A stretch of 28,734 nt of DNA. Source: CAURNT01 sp963526495 (lineage in GTDB: Bacteria; Fusobacteriota; Fusobacteriia; Fusobacteriales; Leptotrichiaceae). Shown here piece by piece: positions 1 through 6,914 of this stretch. Positions within the stretch are counted from its first letter, which is position 1. Each line of letters begins with the position of its first letter. The notes below the pieces were generated by a model. The model saw only the letters and a list, made by a program, of their open reading frames with translations. It had not been told where the DNA came from and did no database searches. Location of the stretch: assembly GCA_963526495.1 (NCBI GenBank), contig CAURNT010000014.1, forward strand, positions 1 to 28,734, read 5' to 3'. Position numbers and translations under genes: made by a program.

Positions 1-11
1 CAGGGACGCCA
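1..11 (+). tRNA. 3' end of a truncated tRNA (possibly tRNA-Glu)
   Basis: The first eleven bases, CAGGGACGCCA, read as a tRNA 3' acceptor strand (CAGGGAC), discriminator G and encoded CCA; the matching 5' strand would be GTCCCTG. A discriminator G with a GTCCC-type acceptor fits tRNA-Glu as in E. coli, but Asp, Asn, Gln and Ser isoacceptors are not excluded. A terminator follows 17 bases later. The rest of the gene lies left of the window, so the call is tentative. Confidence 0.55.
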
Positions 12-28
12 TCATTTATTATTACGTC

Positions 29-53
29 ACAAGTCTTTTGACTTGTTTTTTTT
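29..53 (+). terminator. Rho-independent terminator after the tRNA
   Basis: A perfect 7-bp stem, ACAAGTC (29-35) with GACTTGT (40-46), has a TTTT loop and runs straight into a T tract (46-53). It would end the tRNA transcript and insulate the murQ operon. Confidence 0.8.
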
Positions 54-85
54 ATTATTGAAATAATATAAAGTATATCTTTTTA

Positions 86-114
86 TACTTTCAACTATTG
101 AAAGTAACTTTCAA
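86..114. promoter_or_regulatory. Palindromic operator candidate (three TTGAAAGTA half-sites), likely for the RpiR/MurR regulator
   Basis: TTGAAAGTAACTTTCAA (98-114) is a perfect 17-bp palindrome centred on base 106. A further inverted copy of the half-site occupies 86-94, so the 9-base unit TTGAAAGTA appears three times in alternating orientation (86-94 reverse, 98-106 forward, 106-114 reverse). The array ends six bases before the -35 of the murQ promoter. The RpiR-family gene encoded in the operon is the obvious candidate ligand (inference). A site upstream of -35 would suit activation, or repression by looping, rather than simple occlusion. Confidence 0.65.
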
Positions 115-120
115 AAGAAC

Positions 121-148
121 TTGCATTTTATAAAATTATGAGTATACT
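121..148 (+). promoter_or_regulatory. Promoter of the murQ operon
   Basis: -35 TTGCAT (121-126), a 16-base spacer and -10 TATACT (143-148). The -10 is one base off consensus and the -35 is weak, as expected where a regulator helps. The start would be near 155, giving a very short leader before the ribosome site at 156-162. Confidence 0.6.
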
Positions 149-168
149 CTTAATAAGAGGTGATGCTT

Positions 169-1089
169 ATGGTTAATTTGAATGTTTTGTCTACTGAACA
201 GAATAATACTAACAGTAAGGATATTGAATTACAAAGTACACAGGAAATATTAAAAAGGATAAATGAGGAAGATAAGAAAGTTGCTTATTGTGTTGAAAAA
301 TCATTAGAGAATATATCTTATTTAATTGATAATATTTTGGATAATTATAATGAAAATACACGTATAATATATGTTGGATCAGGTACTTCTGGTAGGCTTG
401 GTATATTAGACGCTTCTGAATGCCCACCAACTTACGGAGTAGATTTTGATAAATTTCAAGGTTTAATATCAGGAGGTAGAGATGCTGTTTTTATGGCAGT
501 TGAAAATGCAGAAGATAGTATAGAAATGGGAATTGAAGATATTAAAAAACTTGATTTAAAACCTTATGATGTTGTTATTGGATTAACTGCTTCAGGAAGA
601 ACACCGTATGTAGTTTCTGCTATTAATTATGCCAATAGTATAGGAGTTTTAACAGGTAGTATTTCATGTTCAAAAAATTCTGAAGTTTCTAAAATTGCTA
701 AATGTCCTATTGAAGTTGTAGTAGGACCAGAAATTGTAACAGGTTCAACAAGAATGAAATCAGGAACTGCTCAAAAAATGATATTAAATATGATTTCAAC
801 GACTATAATGATTAAATTAGGTAAAGTATTTTCAGGTTATATGGTTGATGTAAAAACTTCAAACTTTAAATTGATAGAAAGAGCTAAAAGAATTATTATA
901 TCAACTACACATTGTGATTATGATCTTGCTTCTAAAAAATTAGAAGAAGCTGGGTATAATGTTAAATATGCAATAGTAATGATTTTATTATCTATTACAA
1001 AAGAAGAAGCTATATATAAATTAGATGAATACGGGTATAATGTTGCGAGGTTGATACATGAGTTTAATGATAAAAATAAGGGAGAATAA
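169..1089 (+). CDS. murQ: N-acetylmuramic acid 6-phosphate etherase
   Basis: Cytoplasmic etherase that splits the D-lactyl ether of MurNAc-6-P to give GlcNAc-6-P and D-lactate in cell-wall sugar recycling. The 306-residue product has the usual family length and one SIS fold. It shows the phosphosugar loop GSGTSGRLG (about 70-78) and both catalytic glutamates of the E. coli enzyme: E84 in ASECPPT and E115 in ENAED. The later GSTRMKSGTAQK motif is also typical. I chose ATG 169 because AGAGGTG (156-162) sits six bases before it; the in-frame GTG 160 and ATG 163 would overlap that site. It is the first gene of the operon; its 3' end overlaps the regulator gene. Confidence 0.95.
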   Translation: MVNLNVLSTEQNNTNSKDIELQSTQEILKRINEEDKKVAYCVEKSLENISYLIDNILDNYNENTRIIYVGSGTSGRLGILDASECPPTYGVDFDKFQGLISGGRDAVFMAVENAEDSIEMGIEDIKKLDLKPYDVVIGLTASGRTPYVVSAINYANSIGVLTGSISCSKNSEVSKIAKCPIEVVVGPEIVTGSTRMKSGTAQKMILNMISTTIMIKLGKVFSGYMVDVKTSNFKLIERAKRIIISTTHCDYDLASKKLEEAGYNVKYAIVMILLSITKEEAIYKLDEYGYNVARLIHEFNDKNKGE

Positions 1090-1909
1090 GGATTTTACTG
1101 AAAATGAAAAATATGTTGCTGAATATATTTTGAAAAATATTAGAAATATTAGAAGTATTCCTGCTATGGATATTTCTAAAAATACATATACAAGTATTTC
1201 AACGGTTACAAGGATGTGTAAAAAATTAGGTTTTAAAGGCTTTCAAGAATTTAGACTAAAAGCAATAGAAGAAATGGCATTAATTGGAAATAAAGAAATG
1301 GTAGTAAATAATAGTGATATAGACGAAAATTGTGATACTAAAGATATAATAGAAAAAATTAGTAAGCTTAGTATAATATCTCTAAAAGAAACAAAAATGT
1401 TACAAGACGCTGATATTATAGATAAAATTGTTGATTTAATTAATGAAAAATCTGTTATTGATTTTTATGGAATGGGAGCCTCACATATAGTTTGTTTAGA
1501 TGCACAGTATAAATTTATGAGAGTAGGTAAAATTGTTAATACTTTTAATGGGACAGATTTACAACATGTTCAAGCAGTTAATAGCGATGATAATCATCTT
1601 GCAATAATTGTATCATATTCTGGAATGACTAAAGAAATATTAGATATTGTTAAAATATTGAAAGAAAAAGGAGTTACTACAGTTTCTATAACCAAATATG
1701 TAACAAATGCAATTGCTAAGTTGTGTGATTATAATCTATATGTAACTTCTAAAGAATCATTTAAAAGAAGTGCTGCTATTTATTCAAGGATTTCCATTTT
1801 AAATTTAATTGATGTTATATATTTAGCTTATTCTAATAAGAATTATAAAGAAGTTGTAAAAAGAATTAATGAAACAAAAATAGAAAAAATAGAAAACCAA
1901 AAGGAGTGA
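1058..1909 (+). CDS. murR: RpiR/MurR-family transcriptional regulator
   Basis: DNA-binding regulator of 283 residues: an N-terminal RpiR helix-turn-helix (about 1-77, with STVTRMCKKLGFKGF) and a C-terminal SIS sugar-phosphate-binding domain (about 110-245, with YGMGAS and SYSGMTKE). By position it should sense MurNAc-6-P or a related sugar phosphate and control its own operon (inference; sensing by MurR is known in E. coli). It overlaps the end of murQ by 32 bases; start ATG 1058 is supported by GAGG at 1047-1050, seven bases upstream, while ATG 1067 has no ribosome site. Direction of regulation cannot be told from the protein. Confidence 0.88.
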   Translation: MSLMIKIRENKDFTENEKYVAEYILKNIRNIRSIPAMDISKNTYTSISTVTRMCKKLGFKGFQEFRLKAIEEMALIGNKEMVVNNSDIDENCDTKDIIEKISKLSIISLKETKMLQDADIIDKIVDLINEKSVIDFYGMGASHIVCLDAQYKFMRVGKIVNTFNGTDLQHVQAVNSDDNHLAIIVSYSGMTKEILDIVKILKEKGVTTVSITKYVTNAIAKLCDYNLYVTSKESFKRSAAIYSRISILNLIDVIYLAYSNKNYKEVVKRINETKIEKIENQKE

Positions 1910-1915
1910 GTCGTA

Positions 1916-3322
1916 ATGGATGCAAAAAAAATGGCAAAAGAAATTTTGGATGCTTTAGGTGGGGTAGAAAATATTAGTTCTAATGCAGTTTGTATGACAA
2001 GACTTAGAGTTAGTACTAAAAAAGATGTTTCAATTGAAGAATTGAAAAAAATTGATGGTGTATTATCAGTAGTTGAAGCCGATACACTACAAATCGTTTT
2101 AGGACCTGGTGTTGTTAATAAGGTTGGGAATGAATTTTCTAAATTAACTAACATACCTTTAGGTTTTGAAGATGTAAATGAATTAGCTAAAGAAAATAAG
2201 AAGGAAAATAAAGCTAAACATAATGGTGTAGTTCAAAGATTCTTACAAAGAATAGCTAATATTTTTGTTCCTTTATTGCCAGGTATAATTGCAGCAGGAT
2301 TAATACTTGGACTTAGTAATGTAGTTACTGTTACTACAAAGGGTGCATTTAATGGTAGTTTGTGGTTTTTAGCTATTAAAAGTTTAGGATTTGTTATGTT
2401 TGGTTATTTATCACTTTATGTTGGTATGAATGCTGCTAAAGAATTTGGTGGAAGTGCAGTGCTTGGAGGTATTATAGGGTCAATATTTATAGCTAATCCA
2501 GGTCTTCCTTTATTAACTAAAATAGATGATAATCCTATTATCTTACCTTTCACAGGTAAACCATTTACACCAGGATTAGGTGGACTTTTAGCTGCTTTAT
2601 TTATGGGTATAATAGTATCTTATCTTGAAAAGAATGTCAGAAAATATGTACCTACTTTCTTAGATACTTTCTTAACTCCATTAATTACTTTGATATTAGG
2701 TGTATTTATAGCTCTATGTATTATACAACCAATTGGAAATATAGTAACAGTTGGAATATTTGGAACACTTAATTTTGTATATAATAGTCTTGGATTTGTA
2801 GGAGGATATATATTATCTGCTGCGTTCTTACCACTTGTTTCAGTTGGATTACACCAAGCTTTAACACCTATACATGTGTTATTAAATGATCCTAATGGAC
2901 CAACTCAAGGAATTAACTATCTATTACCTATACTTATGATGGCAGGTGGAGGACAAGTTGGTGCTGGATTTGCAATATATTTAAAAACTAAGAATAAAAA
3001 ATTAAAAACTCTAACAAGAGATGCTCTTCCTGTAGGTATTTTAGGTATAGGAGAACCTTTAATGTATGCAGTTACTCTTCCTTTAGGTAAACCATTTATT
3101 ACAGCTTGTCTTGGTTCTGGATTTGGTGGAATGCTTGCAGCAATATTTAAATTAGGAACTATAACTCAAGGAGTTTCAGGATTATTTGGATTATTAATAG
3201 TTGTTCCTGGAACATGGATTTATTTCATAATAGCTATGGTAGGTGCCTATATAGGTGGATTTATCTTAACTTATTTATTTGGAATAGACGAAGAAAGAAT
3301 AGAAGAAATTTATGGAAATTAA
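1916..3322 (+). CDS. murP: PTS transporter subunit EIIBC, MurNAc type
   Basis: Membrane permease that imports and phosphorylates its sugar, delivering MurNAc-6-P or MurNAc-6-P-GlcNAc to MurQ/MupG. An EIIB domain (about 1-85) carries the phosphocysteine C26 in VCMTRLR. A long hydrophobic EIIC domain (about 105-460) contains the GIGEPLMYAV motif typical of the glucose superfamily. There is no EIIA domain, as in E. coli MurP, so phosphate must come from an EIIA encoded elsewhere. A ribosome site AGGAG lies nine bases before ATG 1916. Substrate is assigned from the flanking murQ and mupG; on sequence alone another amino sugar or beta-glucoside is possible. Confidence 0.88.
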   Translation: MDAKKMAKEILDALGGVENISSNAVCMTRLRVSTKKDVSIEELKKIDGVLSVVEADTLQIVLGPGVVNKVGNEFSKLTNIPLGFEDVNELAKENKKENKAKHNGVVQRFLQRIANIFVPLLPGIIAAGLILGLSNVVTVTTKGAFNGSLWFLAIKSLGFVMFGYLSLYVGMNAAKEFGGSAVLGGIIGSIFIANPGLPLLTKIDDNPIILPFTGKPFTPGLGGLLAALFMGIIVSYLEKNVRKYVPTFLDTFLTPLITLILGVFIALCIIQPIGNIVTVGIFGTLNFVYNSLGFVGGYILSAAFLPLVSVGLHQALTPIHVLLNDPNGPTQGINYLLPILMMAGGGQVGAGFAIYLKTKNKKLKTLTRDALPVGILGIGEPLMYAVTLPLGKPFITACLGSGFGGMLAAIFKLGTITQGVSGLFGLLIVVPGTWIYFIIAMVGAYIGGFILTYLFGIDEERIEEIYGN

Positions 3323-4355
3323 AACAGGAATATCGCTTTATTTAAGTACAGATATACAGAAAAATATAGAAGTTATTAATAAAGCAAGTATGAGTGGTGT
3401 GAAGTTTGCCTTCACATCACTTAATATTTTAGAAGAAAATAATATTGATAAAAGTGAGAGACTATACAAATTAATAGAATTATGTACTAAGAATGATATT
3501 AAATTAATAGTTGATATTAATGAATATACAAATAGTGTTATATTTTCTAATTTAAAAAATGTATATTTAAGAATAGATGACGGGTATAGTTTAGATGAAA
3601 TATATGAATTATCTAAAAAAAACATGATAGTTCTTAATGCGAGTACTATAACTAAAAATGATTTAAAATATTTAAATAATAAAGGAATAGATTTTAATAA
3701 GATACTAGCTTTACATAATTATTATCCTAAAAAGTATACAGGAATAGGAGAAAAATATTTTTTAGAACAAAATGAAAAATATAATGAATTTGGAATTAGA
3801 ACAATGGCTTTTGTATCAGGAGATTTAAAAAGAGGACCTATGTTTGATGGACTACCTACTCTTGAAAATACAAGAGAAGAAAGATTTATAACATCTGTAT
3901 TAAAATTAATTAGCCTTAAGACTGACATAGTTTTAGTTGGGGATATAGATCTTAGTGATGAAAATTGGAAATATTTTAAATATATTTCAGATGGTATAGT
4001 TCCGCTTAAAAATATAGATAATATATTAAATAATACAGTATTTGAGAATAGAAGAGATTATTCAGAGTATTTAATAAGGTCAAAAATTCCTGAGAGTATA
4101 GGCAAAACTAGAAAAGAATTTAAAGAATATATACAAAAAGAATTAAGATATATAAAAAAAGAAAATAGAGAAATTAGAAAAGGTGATATACTTTTAAGTA
4201 ATGAAAAATACTTAAGATATGAAGGTGAAGTTGAAATTGCATTAAAAAATTTAGGGATAGATGAAAAAAGAGATGTAGTTTCAAGAGTATGCGAGGAAGA
4301 TGTAGAATTATTGTATTATATATCAATAATTAATAAATTTATATTTTGGAAGTAG
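3312..4355 (+). CDS. mupG: 6-phospho-N-acetylmuramidase, MupG (DUF871) family
   Basis: Predicted cytoplasmic glycosidase of 347 residues. The N-terminal TIM-barrel part starts with TGISLYLSTD and has FAFTSLNI, matching the DUF871 family that includes S. aureus MupG. A C-terminal cyclophilin-like part has the family features RSKIPES and GDILLSNEKYLRYEGE (about 258-315). MupG cleaves imported MurNAc-6-P-GlcNAc into MurNAc-6-P and GlcNAc, the step before MurQ, so its presence argues that the operon takes up the disaccharide. It overlaps murP by 11 bases, and its stop lies inside the terminator hairpin. Catalytic residues were not assigned here. Confidence 0.82.
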   Translation: MEIKTGISLYLSTDIQKNIEVINKASMSGVKFAFTSLNILEENNIDKSERLYKLIELCTKNDIKLIVDINEYTNSVIFSNLKNVYLRIDDGYSLDEIYELSKKNMIVLNASTITKNDLKYLNNKGIDFNKILALHNYYPKKYTGIGEKYFLEQNEKYNEFGIRTMAFVSGDLKRGPMFDGLPTLENTREERFITSVLKLISLKTDIVLVGDIDLSDENWKYFKYISDGIVPLKNIDNILNNTVFENRRDYSEYLIRSKIPESIGKTRKEFKEYIQKELRYIKKENREIRKGDILLSNEKYLRYEGEVEIALKNLGIDEKRDVVSRVCEEDVELLYYISIINKFIFWK

Positions 4356-4377
4356 TTTTTTACTTCCTTTTTCTTTT
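4348..4377 (+). terminator. Terminator of the mur operon
   Basis: Perfect 7-bp stem GGAAGTA (4348-4354) with TACTTCC (4361-4367), loop GTTTTT, then TTTTTCTTTT. The mupG stop codon is in the hairpin. Confidence 0.85.
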
Positions 4378-4379
4378 AC

Positions 4380-4408
4380 TTGACTAACATTTTTTAAAAT
4401 GATAGTAT
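4380..4408 (+). promoter_or_regulatory. Promoter of the peptidase operon
   Basis: -35 TTGACT (4380-4385), 17-base spacer, -10 TAGTAT (4403-4408). It falls directly after the mur terminator and 36 bases before the first start codon. Confidence 0.6.
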
Positions 4409-4443
4409 TATATTATATATAAATTTCTAGAGGTGTAATATTT

Positions 4444-4698
4444 ATGAATCAGTTTATACAGAAAAAGGAATTATTTCTAAAAAATCCTTCATACTTATTA
4501 AAAGTAAAAAAAAGATTTGATATGTTAAAGGATAAGGAAGAGAAAACTCCAGTAGAGAATAGAATATATCTAGTTTGTCAAAAAGATCTTTCAGATGCTA
4601 TAGAGGCTATAAATATATTATTAAATGATGATAAAGAAAATTTATCTAGTGATGTAAAACAAACTATTAAAGAAATTTTAAAAAAATTATTGAGTTAG
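4444..4698 (+). CDS. Small uncharacterised helical protein
   Basis: I do not recognise this 84-residue product. It is lysine- and acid-rich, has no signal peptide, membrane segment or cysteine pair, and looks almost wholly alpha-helical: a basic first half (FIQKKELFLK, LLKVKKRFDML) followed by amphipathic stretches (about 48-61 and 68-84). AGAGGTG (4429-4435) lies eight bases before the ATG, stronger than most sites here, so it is very probably translated. It leads the peptidase operon, 12 bases before the aminopeptidase, from its own promoter. A role with the peptidases is only a guess from position. Confidence 0.75.
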   Translation: MNQFIQKKELFLKNPSYLLKVKKRFDMLKDKEEKTPVENRIYLVCQKDLSDAIEAINILLNDDKENLSSDVKQTIKEILKKLLS

Positions 4699-4710
4699 AA
4701 AGGTAAAAAT

Positions 4711-5943
4711 ATGGATTTTAAAGAAAAATTAAGAATTTATGCTGAAACTGCTGTAAAAGTAGGAGCAAATGTTCAACAAGGTCAACTTGTAGTTATTAGA
4801 ACAGTAACTGAAGCAAGAGAGTTAGCTTATGCAGTTGCAGAAGCTGCGTATAAAGCTGGGGCAAGTAATGTAGAAGTTATATGGATGGATAATGAGATTA
4901 ATAAATTAAGACACATATATGCAACAAAAGAAGTTTTAGGTGATGTTAGAGATTTTGTTAAGGAAGAGTATAAAGATTATGTTGATAGAAATGCGGTATT
5001 CATATCTATATTAAGTTCAAATCCTAATCTTTTAGAAGGAATTGATTCTGATAAAATTAAATCAGGAGTAATGGCAAGAAGTTCTGCTATGAAATATTTA
5101 CGTTCATCTCTTATGAGTGATAGAAATTCTTGGACTATAATAGGATGTCCTAATAAAGAATGGGCAAAATTAGTATTTCCAGATTTAGACGAAGTTGAAG
5201 GAATAAAAAAACTTTGGGATGCAATATTTTATGTAAGTAGAATAGAAGATGAAAATAGTGTTGAAAATTGGATGAAACATATACATAACTTGGAAAGTAG
5301 AGCTAAAATATTAAATGATTATAATTTTAAATATTTAAGATATACAAATCAAAAAGGAACTAATTTAGAAATAGAATTACCTAAAGGGCATCTATGGAAA
5401 GCTGCACGTGCAATAAACTCTAAAGGAGCCGAATTTACAGCTAATATGCCAACTGAAGAAGTTTATACATTGCCTCATAAAAATGGAATAAATGGTAGAG
5501 TATATAGCACTAAACCTTTAAATTATAATTCAAATATTATAGATGAATTTTATCTTGATTTTAAAGATGGTAAAGTAATAGGATTTGATGCTAAAAAAGG
5601 AAAAGAAATTTTAAAAACATTAATTGATACAGATCAAGGGTCAAAAAGTCTAGGTGAAGTAGCACTTGTTCCACATGATTCTCCAATATCTAATACAAAT
5701 TTAATGTTTTATGAAACATTATATGATGAAAATGCATCTTGTCATTTAGCTATAGGTGCAGCTTATCCTACTTGTATAGAAAATGGTGTTAATATGAGTG
5801 ATGAGGAATTAGAAAAATCTGGAGTTAATATTAGTTTAACTCATGTAGACTTTATGATAGGTGATGCTACTTTAAATATATTAGGAATTAAAGAAAATGG
5901 TGAAGAAGTACAAGTGTTTAAAAATGGGAATTGGGCATTTTAA
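4711..5943 (+). CDS. pepS: Aminopeptidase, M29 family (AmpS/PepS type)
   Basis: Cytoplasmic metallo-exopeptidase that removes N-terminal residues from peptides. The 410-residue length is standard for family M29. All metal ligands known from the Thermus and Staphylococcus enzymes are present at the same positions: E250 (PTEEVYT), E316 (LGEVAL), H345 (CHLAIG), and H378 and D380 (THVDFMIG). AGAAAGG precedes ATG 4711. The stop codon shares a base with the next start (TAATG). Grouped with oligoendopeptidase F and an amino-acid dehydratase, it likely feeds peptide fermentation. Exact residue specificity cannot be read from sequence. Confidence 0.93.
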   Translation: MDFKEKLRIYAETAVKVGANVQQGQLVVIRTVTEARELAYAVAEAAYKAGASNVEVIWMDNEINKLRHIYATKEVLGDVRDFVKEEYKDYVDRNAVFISILSSNPNLLEGIDSDKIKSGVMARSSAMKYLRSSLMSDRNSWTIIGCPNKEWAKLVFPDLDEVEGIKKLWDAIFYVSRIEDENSVENWMKHIHNLESRAKILNDYNFKYLRYTNQKGTNLEIELPKGHLWKAARAINSKGAEFTANMPTEEVYTLPHKNGINGRVYSTKPLNYNSNIIDEFYLDFKDGKVIGFDAKKGKEILKTLIDTDQGSKSLGEVALVPHDSPISNTNLMFYETLYDENASCHLAIGAAYPTCIENGVNMSDEELEKSGVNISLTHVDFMIGDATLNILGIKENGEEVQVFKNGNWAF

Positions 5944-6914
5944 TGAATTATGACTTTAATCCTGTAATTATAGAAGAAAGTTTTAAAAGAATAAAAAAAT
6001 ATATAGTTAAAACACCTCTTATGAAATCTAATTTATTAAGTGATAAAAATACAAAAATATATTTTAAAATGGAAAATAGACAAAAACTTAATTGTTGTAA
6101 GATAAGAGGTGCTTTTGCAAAATTAACGCAACTGGATAATAAAACACCTATTATAGCAGTTTCAAGTGGTAATCATGGTTTATCTATATCTTATGCGAGT
6201 AAAATTTTAGGATTTAAAAATACATATATATATTTATCAAAGTCAACAACTAAAGATAAAATTGAAAATATATATAGCTATGGGGTTAATGTGAATAAAG
6301 ATGGTTTAGATTATGATGATGCACACAGACTTGCGGAAGAGTTTACTAAAAAAGTAAAAGGTACATTTATTGATCCTTGTTCTGATAATATAGCTTTAGC
6401 TGGACAAGGAACAATAGCTATAGAAATATTAGAAGATTTACCTAATGTAGATCAAATATTCATTCCAGTTGGAGGTGGTGGAATATTTGCAGGTATAGCT
6501 ATTTATGCTAAAAGTAAAAATCCAAATATTCGTATTATTGCTGTTCAAACAGAAATGTCACCATCTTTTAGAGATTCTATAAAAGATGGTATTAGATATG
6601 AGAATTATAAAGCTAAAGGTGAAAGTATTTGTGATGCTCTTTTAGGTGGAGTTGGAGAATTACCATATTCATTGATAGATAATTATTTAGATGATGTTAT
6701 GGTTGTAGAAGAAAAATATGTAAAAAAAGCAATTATCCATTTATTACTTAAAGAAAAAAATTTAGTTGAACCAGCAGGAGCAATAGGACTTGGTGCTTAT
6801 TTTATGTATCCTGAAAAATTCAAGAATAAGAAAAATGTAATAATACTTTCAGGAGGTAATATAGATGAAAGTCTACTTTTAAGTATATTACAAGAAAATA
6901 GAAAGGAAGAATAA
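5943..6914 (+). CDS. tdcB: Threonine/serine dehydratase (PLP fold type II)
   Basis: Cytoplasmic PLP enzyme that deaminates L-threonine to 2-oxobutyrate, and/or serine to pyruvate. The 323-residue product has the Schiff-base lysine K53 in KIRGAF, the SSGNHG substrate loop and the PVGGGGIFAG phosphate-binding loop. There is no C-terminal ACT domain, so it resembles the catabolic TdcB type rather than biosynthetic IlvA. I place the start at ATG 5943, overlapping the upstream stop as TAATG; an in-frame TTG at 5931 lies inside the previous gene. No strong ribosome site is seen, so translation is probably coupled. A serine racemase of the same family is the main alternative. Confidence 0.87.
   Translation: MNYDFNPVIIEESFKRIKKYIVKTPLMKSNLLSDKNTKIYFKMENRQKLNCCKIRGAFAKLTQLDNKTPIIAVSSGNHGLSISYASKILGFKNTYIYLSKSTTKDKIENIYSYGVNVNKDGLDYDDAHRLAEEFTKKVKGTFIDPCSDNIALAGQGTIAIEILEDLPNVDQIFIPVGGGGIFAGIAIYAKSKNPNIRIIAVQTEMSPSFRDSIKDGIRYENYKAKGESICDALLGGVGELPYSLIDNYLDDVMVVEEKYVKKAIIHLLLKEKNLVEPAGAIGLGAYFMYPEKFKNKKNVIILSGGNIDESLLLSILQENRKEE

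Noticed and set aside
209..430. Open frames antisense to murQ, murP, mupG, rel, rmuC, rarA and gapN (for example this one)
   Set aside because: They lack ribosome sites and known motifs, read as low-complexity translations of AT-rich coding DNA, and lie within strongly supported genes on the other strand.
1916..3322. MurP without EIIA, as a broken transporter
   Set aside because: MurNAc-type EIIBC proteins are naturally without EIIA and borrow one from another system.
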